The notes under the pieces are model-generated. The model made no database searches. It saw nothing but the letters and a program-made list of their open reading frames with translations, and was not told the origin of the DNA. Positions 38,387-48,962 of a stretch of 64,000 nt of DNA are shown piece after piece. Position 1 is the first letter of the stretch; each line of letters begins with the position of its first letter. Origin of the DNA: CAWATZ01 sp963784995 (lineage in GTDB: Bacteria > Planctomycetota > Planctomycetia > Gemmatales > Gemmataceae). The translations under genes were made by a program, and so were the position numbers. The stretch spans positions 496,001-560,000 of the forward strand of contig CAWATZ010000002.1 in NCBI GenBank assembly GCA_963784995.1, written 5' to 3'.

Positions 38387-38639
38387 CCAAGGGGTTAGAT
38401 AGAACTTGAGTACGCCTTTGGTTTGTGGCGTTGAGAAGCGGCGCTGCTGGCTGCGCTAGCTTATCGCCTTGTCAAGGATGCCGCAATAGCGCGGGAGGCA
38501 GTGAGCCAGGCCCTCCCGAAAAAACCGGTTCCGTCCGCGATTCGAATATTCCGGAGTGACGACTGGGGACGAATGCGCGATAATAGCCGAGAGCGATCGG
38601 AAAGTTCCCGGATCCCTCCCAGGACATAGGAATCAACCC
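38387..38639. other. Divergent promoter region between hicBA and the ThuA gene
   Basis: About 250 bases with no recognised gene. It should contain both promoters and any HicB operator; no clear inverted-repeat operator is visible. Confidence 0.45.
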
Positions 38640-41600
38640 ATGACTCGTCTTCTGACTCTGGCCGTCGCGTTTGTCGTGGCCGCGTCCGCCTCCGCCGCGG
38701 ACCAGCCGGCCCCCATCAAAATCCTCTTCCTCGGAGACAACGGGCATCACCGCCCCCTGGAGCGCTTCAAGCAACTCCAGCCCGTGCTGGAGAAACGCGG
38801 CATCGACCTCACCTACACCGACAAGGTCGAGTCCCTCAACGCGAAACTCCTCGCCGGCTACGACGGCCTGCTGATCTACGCCAACACCACTCGCATCTCG
38901 CTCGAGCAGGAGAAGGCGCTGCTGGAGTTCGTCGAGGGCGGCAAGGGCTTCATCCCGCTGCATTGTGCCTCGTTCTGCTTCCTCAATTCGCCAAAGTACA
39001 TTGCTCTGGTCGGGGCCCAGTTCAAGAGCCACGGCACCGGCACCTTCCGCACCAACGTGGCCCAGCCGGATCATCCCATCATGAAGGGGTTCAAGGGCTT
39101 CGAGAGCTGGGACGAGACTTACGTCCACACCAAGCACAACGAGAAGGACCGCATCGTCCTGGAGTATCGCGGCGATGGCAAGGATCGCGAGCCGTGGACG
39201 TGGGTCCGCACCCAGGGCAAGGGACGCATCTTCTACACCGCCTGGGGTCACGATCAGCGCACCTGGGGCAATCCCGGCTTCCAGCAACTGGTCGAGCGCG
39301 GCATCCGCTGGGCCACGCGGCACGAGCCGGTCGCTGTATCCGCTGACCTGCCGGAGAAGTCCGCCGCGCTCTCGCCCTTTGACGTGCCCTTTCCAGTCCC
39401 GGAGATGACGCCGCTGCCGAAGGGCCTCAAGCCGTTCGAGTACGTCGAGGTTGGTCGAAAGATCCCCAACTATCGGCCGCGCGGCGGCCAGGGGCAGCCG
39501 CTCACCACGATGCAGTTGCCGCTGCCGCCCGAGGAGTCGATGAAGCACGCGGTCGTCCCCAAGGGGTTCCGCATCGAGCTGTTCGCCTCGGAGAAGGAAC
39601 TGGGCGGCGGCAAGCCGATCTGCATGAACTGGGACGAGCGCGGCCGGTTGTGGGTCGCCATGACCTACGACTACCCCAATCAACTGCAGCGGCCCACCGA
39701 GGGGCACGACCGCATCGTCGTCTGCGAGGACACCGATGGCGACGGCAAGGCGGACAAGGTCACGGTCTTCGCCGAGAAGCTGAGCATCCCGACAAGCATC
39801 CTCTTCTCTCGCGGCGGCGTCATTGTCTATGACGCGGGACAGACGGTCTTCCTCAAGGACACCGACGGCGACGGCAAGGCCGACGTGCGCGAAGTGCTGT
39901 TCGGCACCTGGTCGATGCGCGACACGCACGGCTGCTGCAGCAACATGCAGTACGGGCTGGACAACTGGATCTGGGGCATGCAGGGGTACAACTTTTCCCA
40001 GCTGCGGGTCGGCGGCGAGACGGTGGCGTTCCGCCAGGGCTTCTACCGCTTCAAGCCGGACGCCTCGAAGATGGAGTTCCTCCGCTCCACCGACAACAAC
40101 ACCTGGGGCCTGGGTCTGAGCGAGGAGGGTCTGGTCTTCGGCTCGACCGCCAACCGCAACCCCAGCGTCTTCATGCCGATCCCGAACCGCTATTACGAGG
40201 CGGTCCGCGGCTGGACGCCGTCGCTGGTGTTGCAGATGATCGCGGACACGCACCTGTTCAAGCCCATCACCGAGAAGGTCCGCCAGGTCGATCAGCACGG
40301 CGGCTACACCGCCGCCGCCGGGCACTCCCTGTACACGGCCCGCAGACTACCCCCAGCGAGTACTGGAACCGCACCGCCTTCGTCAGCGAGCCGACCGGCC
40401 ACCTGGTCGGCACGTTCGTCCTGCGGCGCGAGGGGAGCCGATTCCGCTCGACCAACTCCTTCAACCTGTTCGCCAGCGAGGACGAGTGGACCGCCCCGAT
40501 CATGGCGGAAGTCGGCCCCGACGGCAACGTCTGGGTGATCGACTGGTACAACTACATCGTCCAGCACAACCCGACGCCGGCCGGCTTCACGACCGGCAAG
40601 GGGGCGGCTTACGAGTCGGACCTCCGCGACAAAAAGTATGGCCGCATCTACCGGGTTGTCTACGAGGGGAAGGACGCTCCGAAGGAAAAGAAGGCCGGCT
40701 TCACCCTGGCCGATGCAACCCACGCGAAACTTGTCCAGACGCTAGCCAGCGACAATCTGTTCTGGCGGCGCCACGCCCAGCGCCTGCTGGTCGAGCGCGG
40801 CAAGACCGACGTGCTGCCGGCGCTGATCGAGCTGGCTCGCGATGCGAAGGTCGATGCGATCGGCCTGAACGTCGGCGTGATTCACGCCCTGTGGACGCTG
40901 CACGGTCTGGGGGCGCTGGACGGCAAGAACGCCGAGGCGACCGCTGCCGCCGTGGCGGCCCTGCGGCACAACTCCGCGGGTGTTCGCCGCAACGCCGTGC
41001 AGGTGCTGCCTCGCTCGCAGAAGTCGGTCGCGGCCATCCTCCAGACCGGGCTGACCAAGGACGCCGACCCGCACGTCCGGCTGCAGGCGCTGCTGGCCCT
41101 GGCGGATCAGCCGGCGACCCGCGAGGCCGGCGAAGCGATCGTGGCCGTGCTGAGCGAGCCGCGCAACGCCGAGGATCGCTGGATTCCCGACGCGGCGACC
41201 TGTGCCGCTGCCAGCAACAGTGAGACGTTCCTCAAGGCCCTGAGCGCTAGCAAGGAGCCAACTCCGAAACTGCTGGACGTGACCGCGATCGTCGCCGAGC
41301 ATTATGCCCGTGGCGGTCCGGTCGAGTCGGTCGGAAGCGTCCTGGCGGCGTTGGCCACGGCGGACCCGAAGGTGGCCGACGCCGTGGTCCGCGGACTGGC
41401 GAAGGGCTGGCCCTCGGGCAAGGCGGTCAAGATTGACGAGAAGCTGGACGCGAGCCTGGAGCAACTGTTTGGCCGGCTGCCGCCGGAGCGGCGCGGTACG
41501 CTGATCCGCCTGGCGACGGCGTGGGGCAGCAAGAAGTTCGAGAAGTACGCGGCGGAGGCGGTGGCCATGCTGCTCGCCCGGGTCAAAAACGACTCGCTGC

Positions 41601-43027
41601 AAGCCGAGGACCGGCTGGCCGCGGCTCGCGAGCTGGTCGGTCACGGAACCCCCGGCAAGGAAACCGTGACGACCCTGCTCGACCTGGTCACGCCGTCCAC
41701 GCCCCCCGACCTGGCGGCCGGCTTCCTTGACGCGCTGCGGGTAATCGAGTCGCCGGACGTGGGCCGGATGATCCTGGAGCGCCTGTCCGGGTTCAGCCCG
41801 GCGCCGCGCTCGGCCGGCATTCGCGTGGTCCTCAGCCGACCGGAGTGGACGAAGGACTTGCTGACAGCCCTGGACAAGGGCAAGGTCCAGCTGTCGGAGC
41901 TGGCGCTGGATCAGAAGCAGGCGCTGGCGGACCACCCCAACCGCGACATTCGCTTCAAGGCCCGTGGGCTGCTCAGTCGGGGCGGCGCGCTGCCCGATCC
42001 GAACCGGCAGAAGGTCCTTGAAGAGCTATTGCCGATCACCAGGGAGAAGGGCGACCCGGCCGCGGGCAAGCTGGTGTTCAAGAACCAGTGCGCCAAGTGC
42101 CACGTCCACGGCGGCGAGGGCACCCGCATTGGTCCGGACCTGACCGGCATGGCGGTCCATCCCAAGGAGCATCTGCTCACTGACATCCTTGACCCCAGCC
42201 GCAGTGTCGAGGCCAACTTCCGCACTTACGTGGTGACTCTGAAGACGGGGCGAACCATCACCGGCCTGCTGGCTGCCGAGTCGCGGACCGCGATCGAGCT
42301 GTTCGACGCCGAGGGCAAGAAGCAGACCCTCCTGCGTGCCGACGTCGAGGAGCTGCAAGCCTCGCCGAAGTCGCTGATGCCGGAGGGCTTCGAGAAGCAG
42401 GTCAAACGCAAGGAACTGGTCGATCTGCTGGAGTTCCTGACGCAGCGCGGCAAGTACCTGACGCTGCCGCTGGAGAAGGCCGCCACCGTGGTCAGCACCA
42501 AGGGGATGTTTTACAGCGAGAATGCCCCTGGCGAACGGTTGGTGTTTGACGACTGGAAGCCGAAGACCTTCGAGGGCGTGCCGTTCAACCTGATTGACCC
42601 CAACGGCGATCGGACCAGGAACGTCATCCTGCTTTACGGGCCGCTGGGCAGCATCCCGCCGAAGATGCCGAAGTCGGTGAAGCTGGATTGCAACGCCAGG
42701 GTCAAGACGATCCACCTGCTGAGCGGCGTCAGCGGCTGGGGCTTCCCCTACGGTCCCAAAGGTTCGGTGTCGATGATTGTTCGCCTGCACTACGCCGATG
42801 ACAAGACGGAGGACCACCCGCTCAAGAACGGCGACCACTTCGCGGATTACATCCGGCGGGTAGACGTGCCGGGCTCGAAATTCGCCTTCAACTTGCGCGG
42901 CAAACAGATCCGTTACCTGACGGTGCAGCCCGGCCGGGCGGAGACGATCAAGCAGGTCGAGTTCGTCAAGGGCCCCGACGACACCGCCCCGGTGGTGATG
43001 GCGGTGACGGTCGAGGCCCCGGAGTAG
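38640..43027 (+). CDS. ThuA-PVC-propeller-HEAT-cytochrome c protein, frameshifted
   Basis: About 1460 codons. The ATG at 38640 starts a signal peptide (LLTLAVAFVVAASASAADQ). Domain order: ThuA-like domain (IKILFLGDNGHHRPLERF, GFIPLHCASFCF, YTAWGHDQRTW), a PVC-type propeller region (GFRIELFASEKEL, DTDGDGKADKVTVFAEKL, GCCSNMQYGLDNWIWGMQGY), HEAT repeats, then a cytochrome c site (NQCAKCHVHGGEGTRIGPDL) and a C-terminal beta domain. The frame shifts near 40350 between GHSLYTAR and EYWNRTAFVSEP; both halves are well conserved, so one or two indels are probable errors. These proteins are probably periplasmic electron carriers or sugar-polymer oxidoreductases; the substrate is unknown. Planctomycetes carry many paralogues. 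Confidence 0.88.
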
Positions 43028-43041
43028 TCAGATAGCCGCTG

Positions 43042-43227
43042 GACAAAGGACTCACCACAGAGGACACAGAGGACACAGAGAAGACAACAAAGGAACACTA
43101 ATCGGCGCTAATCTTCGCTAATCGAAGTCAGGAGAACCACATTCCGATTAGTGTGGATTAGTGTTGATTAGTGTTCCTTTGTTGTCTTCTCTGTGCCCTC
43201 TGTGTCCTCTGTGGTGAGTCCTTTGTC
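43042..43227. repeat. 62-base near-perfect inverted repeat with inner tandem repeats
   Basis: The arms 43042-43103 and 43166-43227 pair over 62 bases with one mismatch. The arms contain ACACAGAGG direct repeats, and the 62-base loop contains several further CTAATC/GATTAG units. The folded hairpin would be very stable. It follows the ThuA-cytochrome stop by 14 bases. Confidence 0.85.
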
Positions 43228-43412
43228 TTTTGTTCACGGTTCGACCGCTGGTCCGGCCGGAATGTGGGTTGGGAAAGAAGGTTTCACGAACGAGGAAATC
43301 GCCGTACAATGGTTTGATGTTCTTGTGGCGTTCGTGCGCCGGTTGCACTGCATCCGCAAATGACGGGAGAAGGAACCGCAAGGGGACCAACCCAAAAGCA
43401 CCGAGGACACCC

Positions 43413-45188
43413 ATGAAGCCCCCAAGTCAAGGTTCCCATGAGACCCTATCCCTGGAGGATTTGATCGATAGCCGTTGCCTGCGCTTTGAGCGCGCCTGGC
43501 AGGCAGGCGAGAGGCCCCGTCTGGAGGACCAGCTGGAGGGCGTTCGCGGACAGCATGCGCGAGCCGCTCTTGCGCGAGCTGCTCGGGCTGGAGATCTACC
43601 ACCGCACCCAGAGGGGCGACCGACCGACCCCCGACGAGTATGTCCGGCGCTTTCCCGGACACGAAGCACTGATCCGCTCGCTGCTGGGCGGCCCTGGGCA
43701 GCCGGCGTCCGAGGACATGGCGAGTACCCAGGCTTACGTCCCTGGGGAGGTGGATGGTGCCGGCCCCCACGCAATCACGGCACGCCGGGAGCGCAAGCCA
43801 GCGCCGCGTCCGGGCCGCGGGGACCTGATCGGGGATTCTGTCAGCGAGCTGCGCGAGCGGCTGCGGGAGGCCGAGAAGCAGCGGGCCTCGGAGCAACGCA
43901 AACGGCGGCGTGCCCAGTGGTTGGTGGTGGGGACTGTCCTTGCGGCCCTGACGGCCGCTGTTGGCGGCGGGGTCTGGATCGTGGTGGAAAGAGCGGCCTG
44001 GCAAGCCGACCGAGCGGCTCAGGCGGCACAGCTTCAGAAGCTTGTTGCGGCCGCCCAGCAGCAAGCCGAGGCCGCACGCCAAGAGGCGGACGCCGCTCGC
44101 CAGCAAGCCGCCGTGGTCCGGCAGCAAGCGGAGGCCGCTCGCCTGCAGGCCGACGCCGCTCGCCAGCAAGCCGACACCGCCCAGAAGCAGGTTCGCGACC
44201 TGATCGGCAGGCTCCGTCTTGCCGGAGCAAAAACCAGTTACGATCTGGGCGGTACGCTGTCCGGCCAGAAGAACCCGAGAGGGGCTGTCACTGCCTACCA
44301 GAAGGCCATCCAGCTCAATCCCACCCATGCGGAGGCCCACTACGGCCTGGGGAATGCTCTTCGGGACAGCGGGGACCAGTCGGGTGCCATTGCGGCTTTC
44401 CAGAAGGCCATCCAGCTCAAGCCCAACTATGGGGAGGCCCACAACAACCTCGGTCTTCTCCTGTACGCCCGGAAGGACCTGGAAGGGGCCCAGGCCGCCT
44501 ACGACAAGGCCATTCAAAGCAAGCCCACCTTGCCTCACCCGCACTACAACCTGGGAACCGTGCTGCTGGACCTGGGCCGCTTCGGTGACGCCGAGGCCAC
44601 GACCCGCCGCACCCTGGAATTGCTTCCGCCCCAGCAGCCGCTGCATCAGCTGGCCTTGCGCCAGGTGGAGCGGTGTGAGCGTCTGCAAGCCCTGGACAAG
44701 AAGCTCGCAGCCATCCTCAAGGAGGAAGCCAAACCGGCGGACGCTGCGGAACGGGTCGGCCTGGCGGAGCTGTGCCAGCTGCCCTATCAGCAGCGCTACG
44801 CGACCGCTGCCCGGCTCTACAGCGAGGCCTTCGCCGAGAAGCCCGACCTGGCCGCGGACCGCAAGGCCCGGCATCGCTACAAGGCGGCGAGCACGGCGAT
44901 CCGGGCCGGAGTCGGTCAGGGCCGGGACAGGGACGCCCACACCGAAGCCCAGCGCGCCGAGCGCGGCAACAAGCACTGGCCTGGCTGCAGGCCGACCTTG
45001 CGGAACTCCGCAAGGACCTGGAAACCAAAGGACCGCAGGCGGCCTTGGCCCGCGGGACGCTGGCCTTCTGGCAGAGAGACCCCAATCTCGCGGCAGTGCG
45101 CGAGCCCCAACCGCTGAGCAAGCTGCCGGAGGAGGAGCGAACGAACTGGCAGCAGTTCTGGAGCCAGGTGAAAGAGCTGGCACCGTAG
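43413..45188 (+). CDS. Kinase-derived TPR protein lacking the kinase domain, two frameshifts
   Basis: About 590 codons from the ATG at 43413. The N-terminal 85 residues (SRCLRFERAWQAGERPRLED, GLEIYHRTQRGDRP, YVRRFPGHEALIRSLL) are the prefix normally found before the kinase domain of planctomycete Ser/Thr kinases, but no kinase follows. Instead: a cytoplasmic linker, a membrane segment (WLVVGTVLAALTAAVGG), a coiled coil of 7-residue AARQxAD units, three TPRs (NLGLLLYARKDLEGAQAAYD), and a helical tail (QALAWLQADLAELRKDLE). Frameshifts near 43545 and 44960 break the ends; the paralogue at 45246 shows the intact N-terminal version. It is probably a membrane scaffold derived from a receptor kinase. 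Confidence 0.75.
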
Positions 45189-45245
45189 CCGCTTGCGGCT
45201 TGTCGGGAGAACAGCCGTAACAAGTGTCAGGACCAGGAGCCGTCC

Positions 45246-46499
45246 ATGAAGCCCCCAAGTAAATGCCCTCCGGAAACCCTGTCCCTGGAGGAGTTGCTCG
45301 ATAGCCGCTGCCTGGGTTTTGAGCGTGCCTGGCAGGCGGGCGAGAGGCCCCGTCTGGAGGACCAGCTGGAGGGCGTTCCGGACAGCCTGCGCGAGCCGCT
45401 CTTGCGTGAGCTGCTCGGGCTGGAACTCTACTACCGCACCCTGCGGGGCCAGCGACCGACTTCCGACGAGTACGTCCGGCGCTTTCCCGGACACGAAGCA
45501 CTGATCCGCTCGCTGCTGGACGCGGAACTGTGCGATCTGCTGCGGAACGCCGAGAAGCAGCGGACCTCCGAGCAACGCCGGCGGCGGCGAACCCAGTGGA
45601 TGCTGGCGGCGACTGTTCTTGCGGCCCTGACGGCCGCAGTTGGCGGCGGGGTCTGGGTCCTCGCGGAAAGGGCGGCCTGGCAAGCCGACCGAGCGGCTCA
45701 GGCAGCCCAGCTTCAGGAGATGGGTACGGCCGCCCAGAAGCAAGCCGAGGCCGCACGCCAAGAGGCGGACGCCGCTCGCCAGCAAGCCGACGCCGCTCGC
45801 CAGCAAGCCGACACCGCCCAGAAACAGGTTCGCGACCTGAACGGCAGACTCCGTCTCGCCGGAGCCAAAGCCGAGGCCGCCCGGCAAGAGGCGGACGATG
45901 CTCGCGAACTAGCCGACGCACTCCTGCAGGGGGCGGACTTCGCTCGCCGGCTAGCCGACAACGCCCAGAGGCAGTTTCGCGAAGTGAACGCGCGGCTCCG
46001 TCTGGACGAGGCCAAGGCCAGTTTCGATCTGGGCGTTGCTCTGGTTGGGCAGAGGAACCTGCAAGGGGCCATCGCTGCCTTCCAGAAGGCCAGCCAGCTC
46101 AATCCTAACTATGCCGATGCCTTCTACAACCTGGGGAGCGCGCTTCGAGACAGCGGGGACCAGCCGGGGGCCATCGCTGCCTTCCAGAAGGCCATCCAGC
46201 TCAAGCCCAACTATGGGGAGGCCCACAACAACCTCGGTCTTCTCCTGTATGCCAGGAAGGACCTGGAAGGGGCCCAGGCCGCCTATGACAAGGCCATTCA
46301 ACTCAGACCCAACCTGCCGCAGCCGCGTTACAACCTCGGAACGGTGTTGCTGGACCTGGGACGCTTCAGTGACGCCGAGGCCACGACGCGCCGCTGCCTG
46401 GCTTTGATTACGCCCCAGCACCCACTGCATCCGAGTGCCGTGCGCCAGTTGGAGCGGTGTGCGCGTCTGCAAGCCCAGGACAAGAAGCCGAAGCGCTGA
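45246..46499 (+). CDS. Tandem paralogue: kinase-prefix, coiled-coil and TPR membrane protein
   Basis: 417 residues, intact. The same order as the preceding gene: prefix domain without a kinase (LEELLDSRCLGFERAWQAGE, YVRRFPGHEALIRSLL), one membrane segment (MLAATVLAALTAAVGGGVWV), an alanine/glutamine coiled coil, then TPRs (AIAAFQKASQLNPNYADAFY, AIAAFQKAIQLKPNYGEAHN, and a third). It lacks the helical tail of its neighbour. The central TPR stretch is nearly identical between the two, pointing to recent duplication or gene conversion. Confidence 0.82.
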   Translation: MKPPSKCPPETLSLEELLDSRCLGFERAWQAGERPRLEDQLEGVPDSLREPLLRELLGLELYYRTLRGQRPTSDEYVRRFPGHEALIRSLLDAELCDLLRNAEKQRTSEQRRRRRTQWMLAATVLAALTAAVGGGVWVLAERAAWQADRAAQAAQLQEMGTAAQKQAEAARQEADAARQQADAARQQADTAQKQVRDLNGRLRLAGAKAEAARQEADDARELADALLQGADFARRLADNAQRQFREVNARLRLDEAKASFDLGVALVGQRNLQGAIAAFQKASQLNPNYADAFYNLGSALRDSGDQPGAIAAFQKAIQLKPNYGEAHNNLGLLLYARKDLEGAQAAYDKAIQLRPNLPQPRYNLGTVLLDLGRFSDAEATTRRCLALITPQHPLHPSAVRQLERCARLQAQDKKPKR

Positions 46500-46785
46500 C
46501 CAGAGTCCTTGCCGTTTTTCAGCCGATTGGTGACGGTGGGCTGTCACGCTCTGCCCTGCTGCGGCAGCACCTGTCACGGATCACCGGGAGCGGCCGAGCC
46601 GGCTTGCGGATCGGGACGGTTGCTGTCCATGACCTCCTTGAGGTAGGCGAGCCAGGAGGCGTTTTCCTGGGCCAGGAAGGCGCTGTCGTCGCAGCCGGCC
46701 AGGGGACGCTTCGGGGAGTCGGCCGCGGGTCGGCCGGTCGCCCATTGGGGACGGGTCGGGAGACCCGTCCCCAACGAGGGATGAG
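46500..46785. other. Intergenic region with hairpin and no clear gene
   Basis: A palindrome lies at 46745-46774. On the minus strand a short segment (FLAQENASWLAYLKEVMDSN, about 46585-46680) looks protein-like but has no intact gene around it; it may be a gene remnant. Confidence 0.45.
46745..46774. repeat. 13-base hairpin
   Basis: TTGGGGACGGGTC (46745-46757) pairs perfectly with GACCCGTCCCCAA (46762-46774) around a 4-base loop. Its composition resembles the GTTGGGGCACGGTC palindrome found inside the kinase-tubulin gene at 32531-32596. Confidence 0.75.
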
Positions 46786-47025
46786 ATGATGCTCCTCCTT
46801 GGTCACGGACCGCAAGCGGCCCTTCCGGCCGAGACCGCGCTCTACGCCGTCGCCTACCGGCCCATCGTCCGCGCTGGCGCCGAACAGCTGGAGGTCTGGA
46901 CGGTGGTCTTGAACGTCGGGCAACCGCTGCCGGTCCTGCCCCTGGCTCTGAACGCGGAGATCTGCCTGCCCATCGATCTGGAGGGAACCTGCACCACGGC
47001 CTGTCAGAGACGGCGCTTGCCCTGA
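46786..47025 (+). pseudogene. Probable C-terminal remnant of a DUF4058-family gene
   Basis: A 79-codon frame reading ALYAVAYRPIVRAGAEQLEV, then VGQPLPVLPLALNAEICLPI and DLEGTCTTAC. This resembles the end of planctomycete DUF4058 proteins, in which a 'LPxxPLAL..D..LPIDL' motif precedes the C-terminus. No upstream part of such a gene is found; a palindrome lies just before. It overlaps the methyltransferase gene end on the other strand by 22 bases. Confidence 0.4.
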
Positions 47026-47921
47026 TTGTCGCTTCGGCGGAACAGCACCAGGTCCTGCCCATCGCGGGCCTGTTCCCGGCCGCACCAGCTTCCGTAGTGG
47101 ATCGGCTCGCATACCTCCAGGCCGGCACCTTCCAGAAACGCACCCACGTCCTCCTCGCGGTAGGCGACCGCGGCCTCGGGCTTTCCCGGCGTCCTGGTCC
47201 AGTACCCACCGGCACCCTCCTGGAAGTGAAACCGGCTGCCGGGAGCAGCCATCCGGGCCAGCGAATCGGCGTTGAGCAGGAAGAACGTCGCCAGGCAGCG
47301 GCCTCCGGGCTTCAGGACGCGGCACACTTCTTGCAAGTAGTGCCGCACTTCCTCCGGGAGCAGGTGGGTGAAGACCGAGGCGACGACCACCAAATCGAAC
47401 GCCCGCTCTGGATAAGGGAATGTGTAATCGCGGGCCGGCCAGCGTCCGCCGGGATTGTAGAGCGTGTGGCGGACGTCGGCGTGCGTGAAGCGGAAATGGG
47501 GAAAAGCCCTGGTCACGTGACGCAGGCACCAGCGGATCGCCGGGCGGATCAGGTCGAAGCCGTGATAGCTGCCCGGCTCCGTCAGATAGCCCGTCAGCGG
47601 CAGGGCCAGGCGACCGCTGCCGCAGCCGACGTCCAGGACTGCCCCGTCGGGTTGCAGCGCGGCCAGGTCGCGGAAGTGGTTCAGGAAACGCTGCCCCACG
47701 GTGTCGAAGTCGCCATCGCCCACCAGGCTCCGCAGCCAGCGCGGCGGCCGCAGCGGGCTGGACCGGCCACGCAAGCGGTCGCACAGTTCCAGGGGCAGAT
47801 AGCCCAGCTGCCGGGCCCGCAGGGTCAGCCAGAAAGGGAACGCTCCACGCAGCAGATTGCCAAACGGGTGAGCGAGTTGTTGCTCGGGAGAGATCGCGTC
47901 AATCCGTTGCCTTTTGTCCAT
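47004..47921 (-). CDS. Class I SAM-dependent methyltransferase
   Basis: 305 residues. The S-adenosylmethionine site is motif I AVLDVGCGSGRLALPLTG, the acidic residue of motif II is in YHGFDL, and AFDLVVVASVFTHLLPEEV with VCRVLKPGGRCLATFF are the later motifs of the Methyltransf_11/25 type. The N-terminal 80 residues (FPFWLTLRARQLGYLPLELC) may help bind the substrate, which is unknown. It diverges from the CBS gene, with a 179-base spacer. Confidence 0.88.
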   Translation of the reverse strand: MDKRQRIDAISPEQQLAHPFGNLLRGAFPFWLTLRARQLGYLPLELCDRLRGRSSPLRPPRWLRSLVGDGDFDTVGQRFLNHFRDLAALQPDGAVLDVGCGSGRLALPLTGYLTEPGSYHGFDLIRPAIRWCLRHVTRAFPHFRFTHADVRHTLYNPGGRWPARDYTFPYPERAFDLVVVASVFTHLLPEEVRHYLQEVCRVLKPGGRCLATFFLLNADSLARMAAPGSRFHFQEGAGGYWTRTPGKPEAAVAYREEDVGAFLEGAGLEVCEPIHYGSWCGREQARDGQDLVLFRRSDNQGKRRL

Positions 47922-48100
47922 TGCATCCTGCCCACCCGAACGGCCCGCGACCAGAACGACTGAGAAACCGTGAAGATTTTGATTGCATTCACGATCCGGA
48001 TTGTTATTCTATCAAATGGTCGTGAAATGACCCCATCTCGATACCAGGCCGAACTTTCGGGTGGCAATCGTCATCTGTCGGCCAGAACAGGAGCGAGGGT

Positions 48101-48535
48101 ATGGCTCGGGTGCGCGACATTCTGCAACGGAAGGGTTCGCAGATCTGGTCCATCGGGCCGGAAGCGACGGTCTTCCAGGCGTCCCTGTTCATGACGGAAC
48201 ACCAGGTCGGTGCCGTACTCGTCCTTGAACAGGGCCAGCTGATCGGCATGTTCTCGGAGCGCGACGTGCTCAAGCGTGTTGTCGCCCAGGAACGCGATCC
48301 GGCGCGAACGACCGTGCGCGAGGTCATGACCGCCGAGGTGGTCTGCTGCTCGCCGGAAACCACCCTCGAAGAGGCACGCGGGGCCATGCGCGATCGCCGG
48401 ATTCGCCACCTGCCGGTCCTGGTCGATAACCGCGTGGTGGGGCTCGTCTCGATCGGCGACCTCAACGCTTACCTGACCGCCGATCAGGAGCAGACCATCT
48501 TCCTGCTCAGCGAGTACCTGTACGGAAGGACATGA
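48101..48535 (+). CDS. Two-CBS-domain protein
   Basis: 144 residues. Two CBS motifs make up nearly the whole protein: MTEHQVGAVLVLEQGQLIGM with FSERDVLKRV, and AMRDRRIRHLPVLVDNRVVG with LVSIGDLNAYL. A pair of CBS motifs binds adenosyl ligands (AMP, ATP, NAD or SAM) and usually senses energy state. No effector domain is attached, so it probably regulates a separate protein. Start ATG with AGGAG upstream. Confidence 0.9.
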   Translation: MARVRDILQRKGSQIWSIGPEATVFQASLFMTEHQVGAVLVLEQGQLIGMFSERDVLKRVVAQERDPARTTVREVMTAEVVCCSPETTLEEARGAMRDRRIRHLPVLVDNRVVGLVSIGDLNAYLTADQEQTIFLLSEYLYGRT

Positions 48536-48611
48536 ACAGGACGGGCCGGGTCCAGACCCAGCTGAGAATTGTTGTGCGCTATTCTGAGTGCCCCTCTTCT
48601 CTCTTCCGAAC

Positions 48612-48638
48612 GCGCCACGGCGGACTCGGCCGTGGCGC
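48612..48638. terminator. Hairpin between convergent genes
   Basis: GCGCCACGG (48612-48620) pairs with CCGTGGCGC (48630-48638). It lies between the CBS gene and the small minus-strand gene and could serve both as a terminator; there is no long T-run. Confidence 0.5.
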
Positions 48639-48656
48639 AGGGCCTCCTCCTCTGGT

Positions 48657-48848
48657 TCATTCCTGGGCTGCTTCCACCGGCTCCTGGGTTTCGCCCGCCG
48701 TCCGGCGAAACTGTCTGGCAAGCCGTTGCTTGACTTCCCTGGCCTTCTGCAAGATGCTTTCGCCCAGGCCAATGGTCAGATCGGCCTGGCGGTGAGCTTC
48801 TTCGGCCTCCAGGAACAGTTCCTGGGAAGACTTTGGTTGCGTATCCAT
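48657..48848 (-). CDS. Small hypothetical helical protein
   Basis: 63 residues from the ATG at 48848 (frame open to 48944 but less likely). It is charged and helical (SQELFLEAEEAHRQADLTIG, SILQKAREVKQRLARQF) and ends in an acidic tail. I recognise no family. No clear ribosome site is present, so the gene call is moderate. Confidence 0.45.
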   Translation of the reverse strand: MDTQPKSSQELFLEAEEAHRQADLTIGLGESILQKAREVKQRLARQFRRTAGETQEPVEAAQE

Positions 48849-48962
48849 GATGGTAATATCCGGTCTGCTAACTCTGGCCAGTCGGTAAAAGGCAAAAAGG
48901 ATGCCAAAAGGCCGGTAGCACAGAGCGGACAGAACGGCAACCACTGTCCCTTGCAGCAGGCT

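Noticed and set aside
38472..40325. A 617-codon open frame antisense to the ThuA gene
   Set aside because: It mirrors the conserved ThuA/propeller frame and has no domain of its own; high GC creates long shadow frames.
43234..45921. An 895-codon minus-strand frame over the two TPR genes
   Set aside because: It is Arg/Pro/Gly-rich shadow of the Ala/Gln coiled coil; the plus strand holds the domains.
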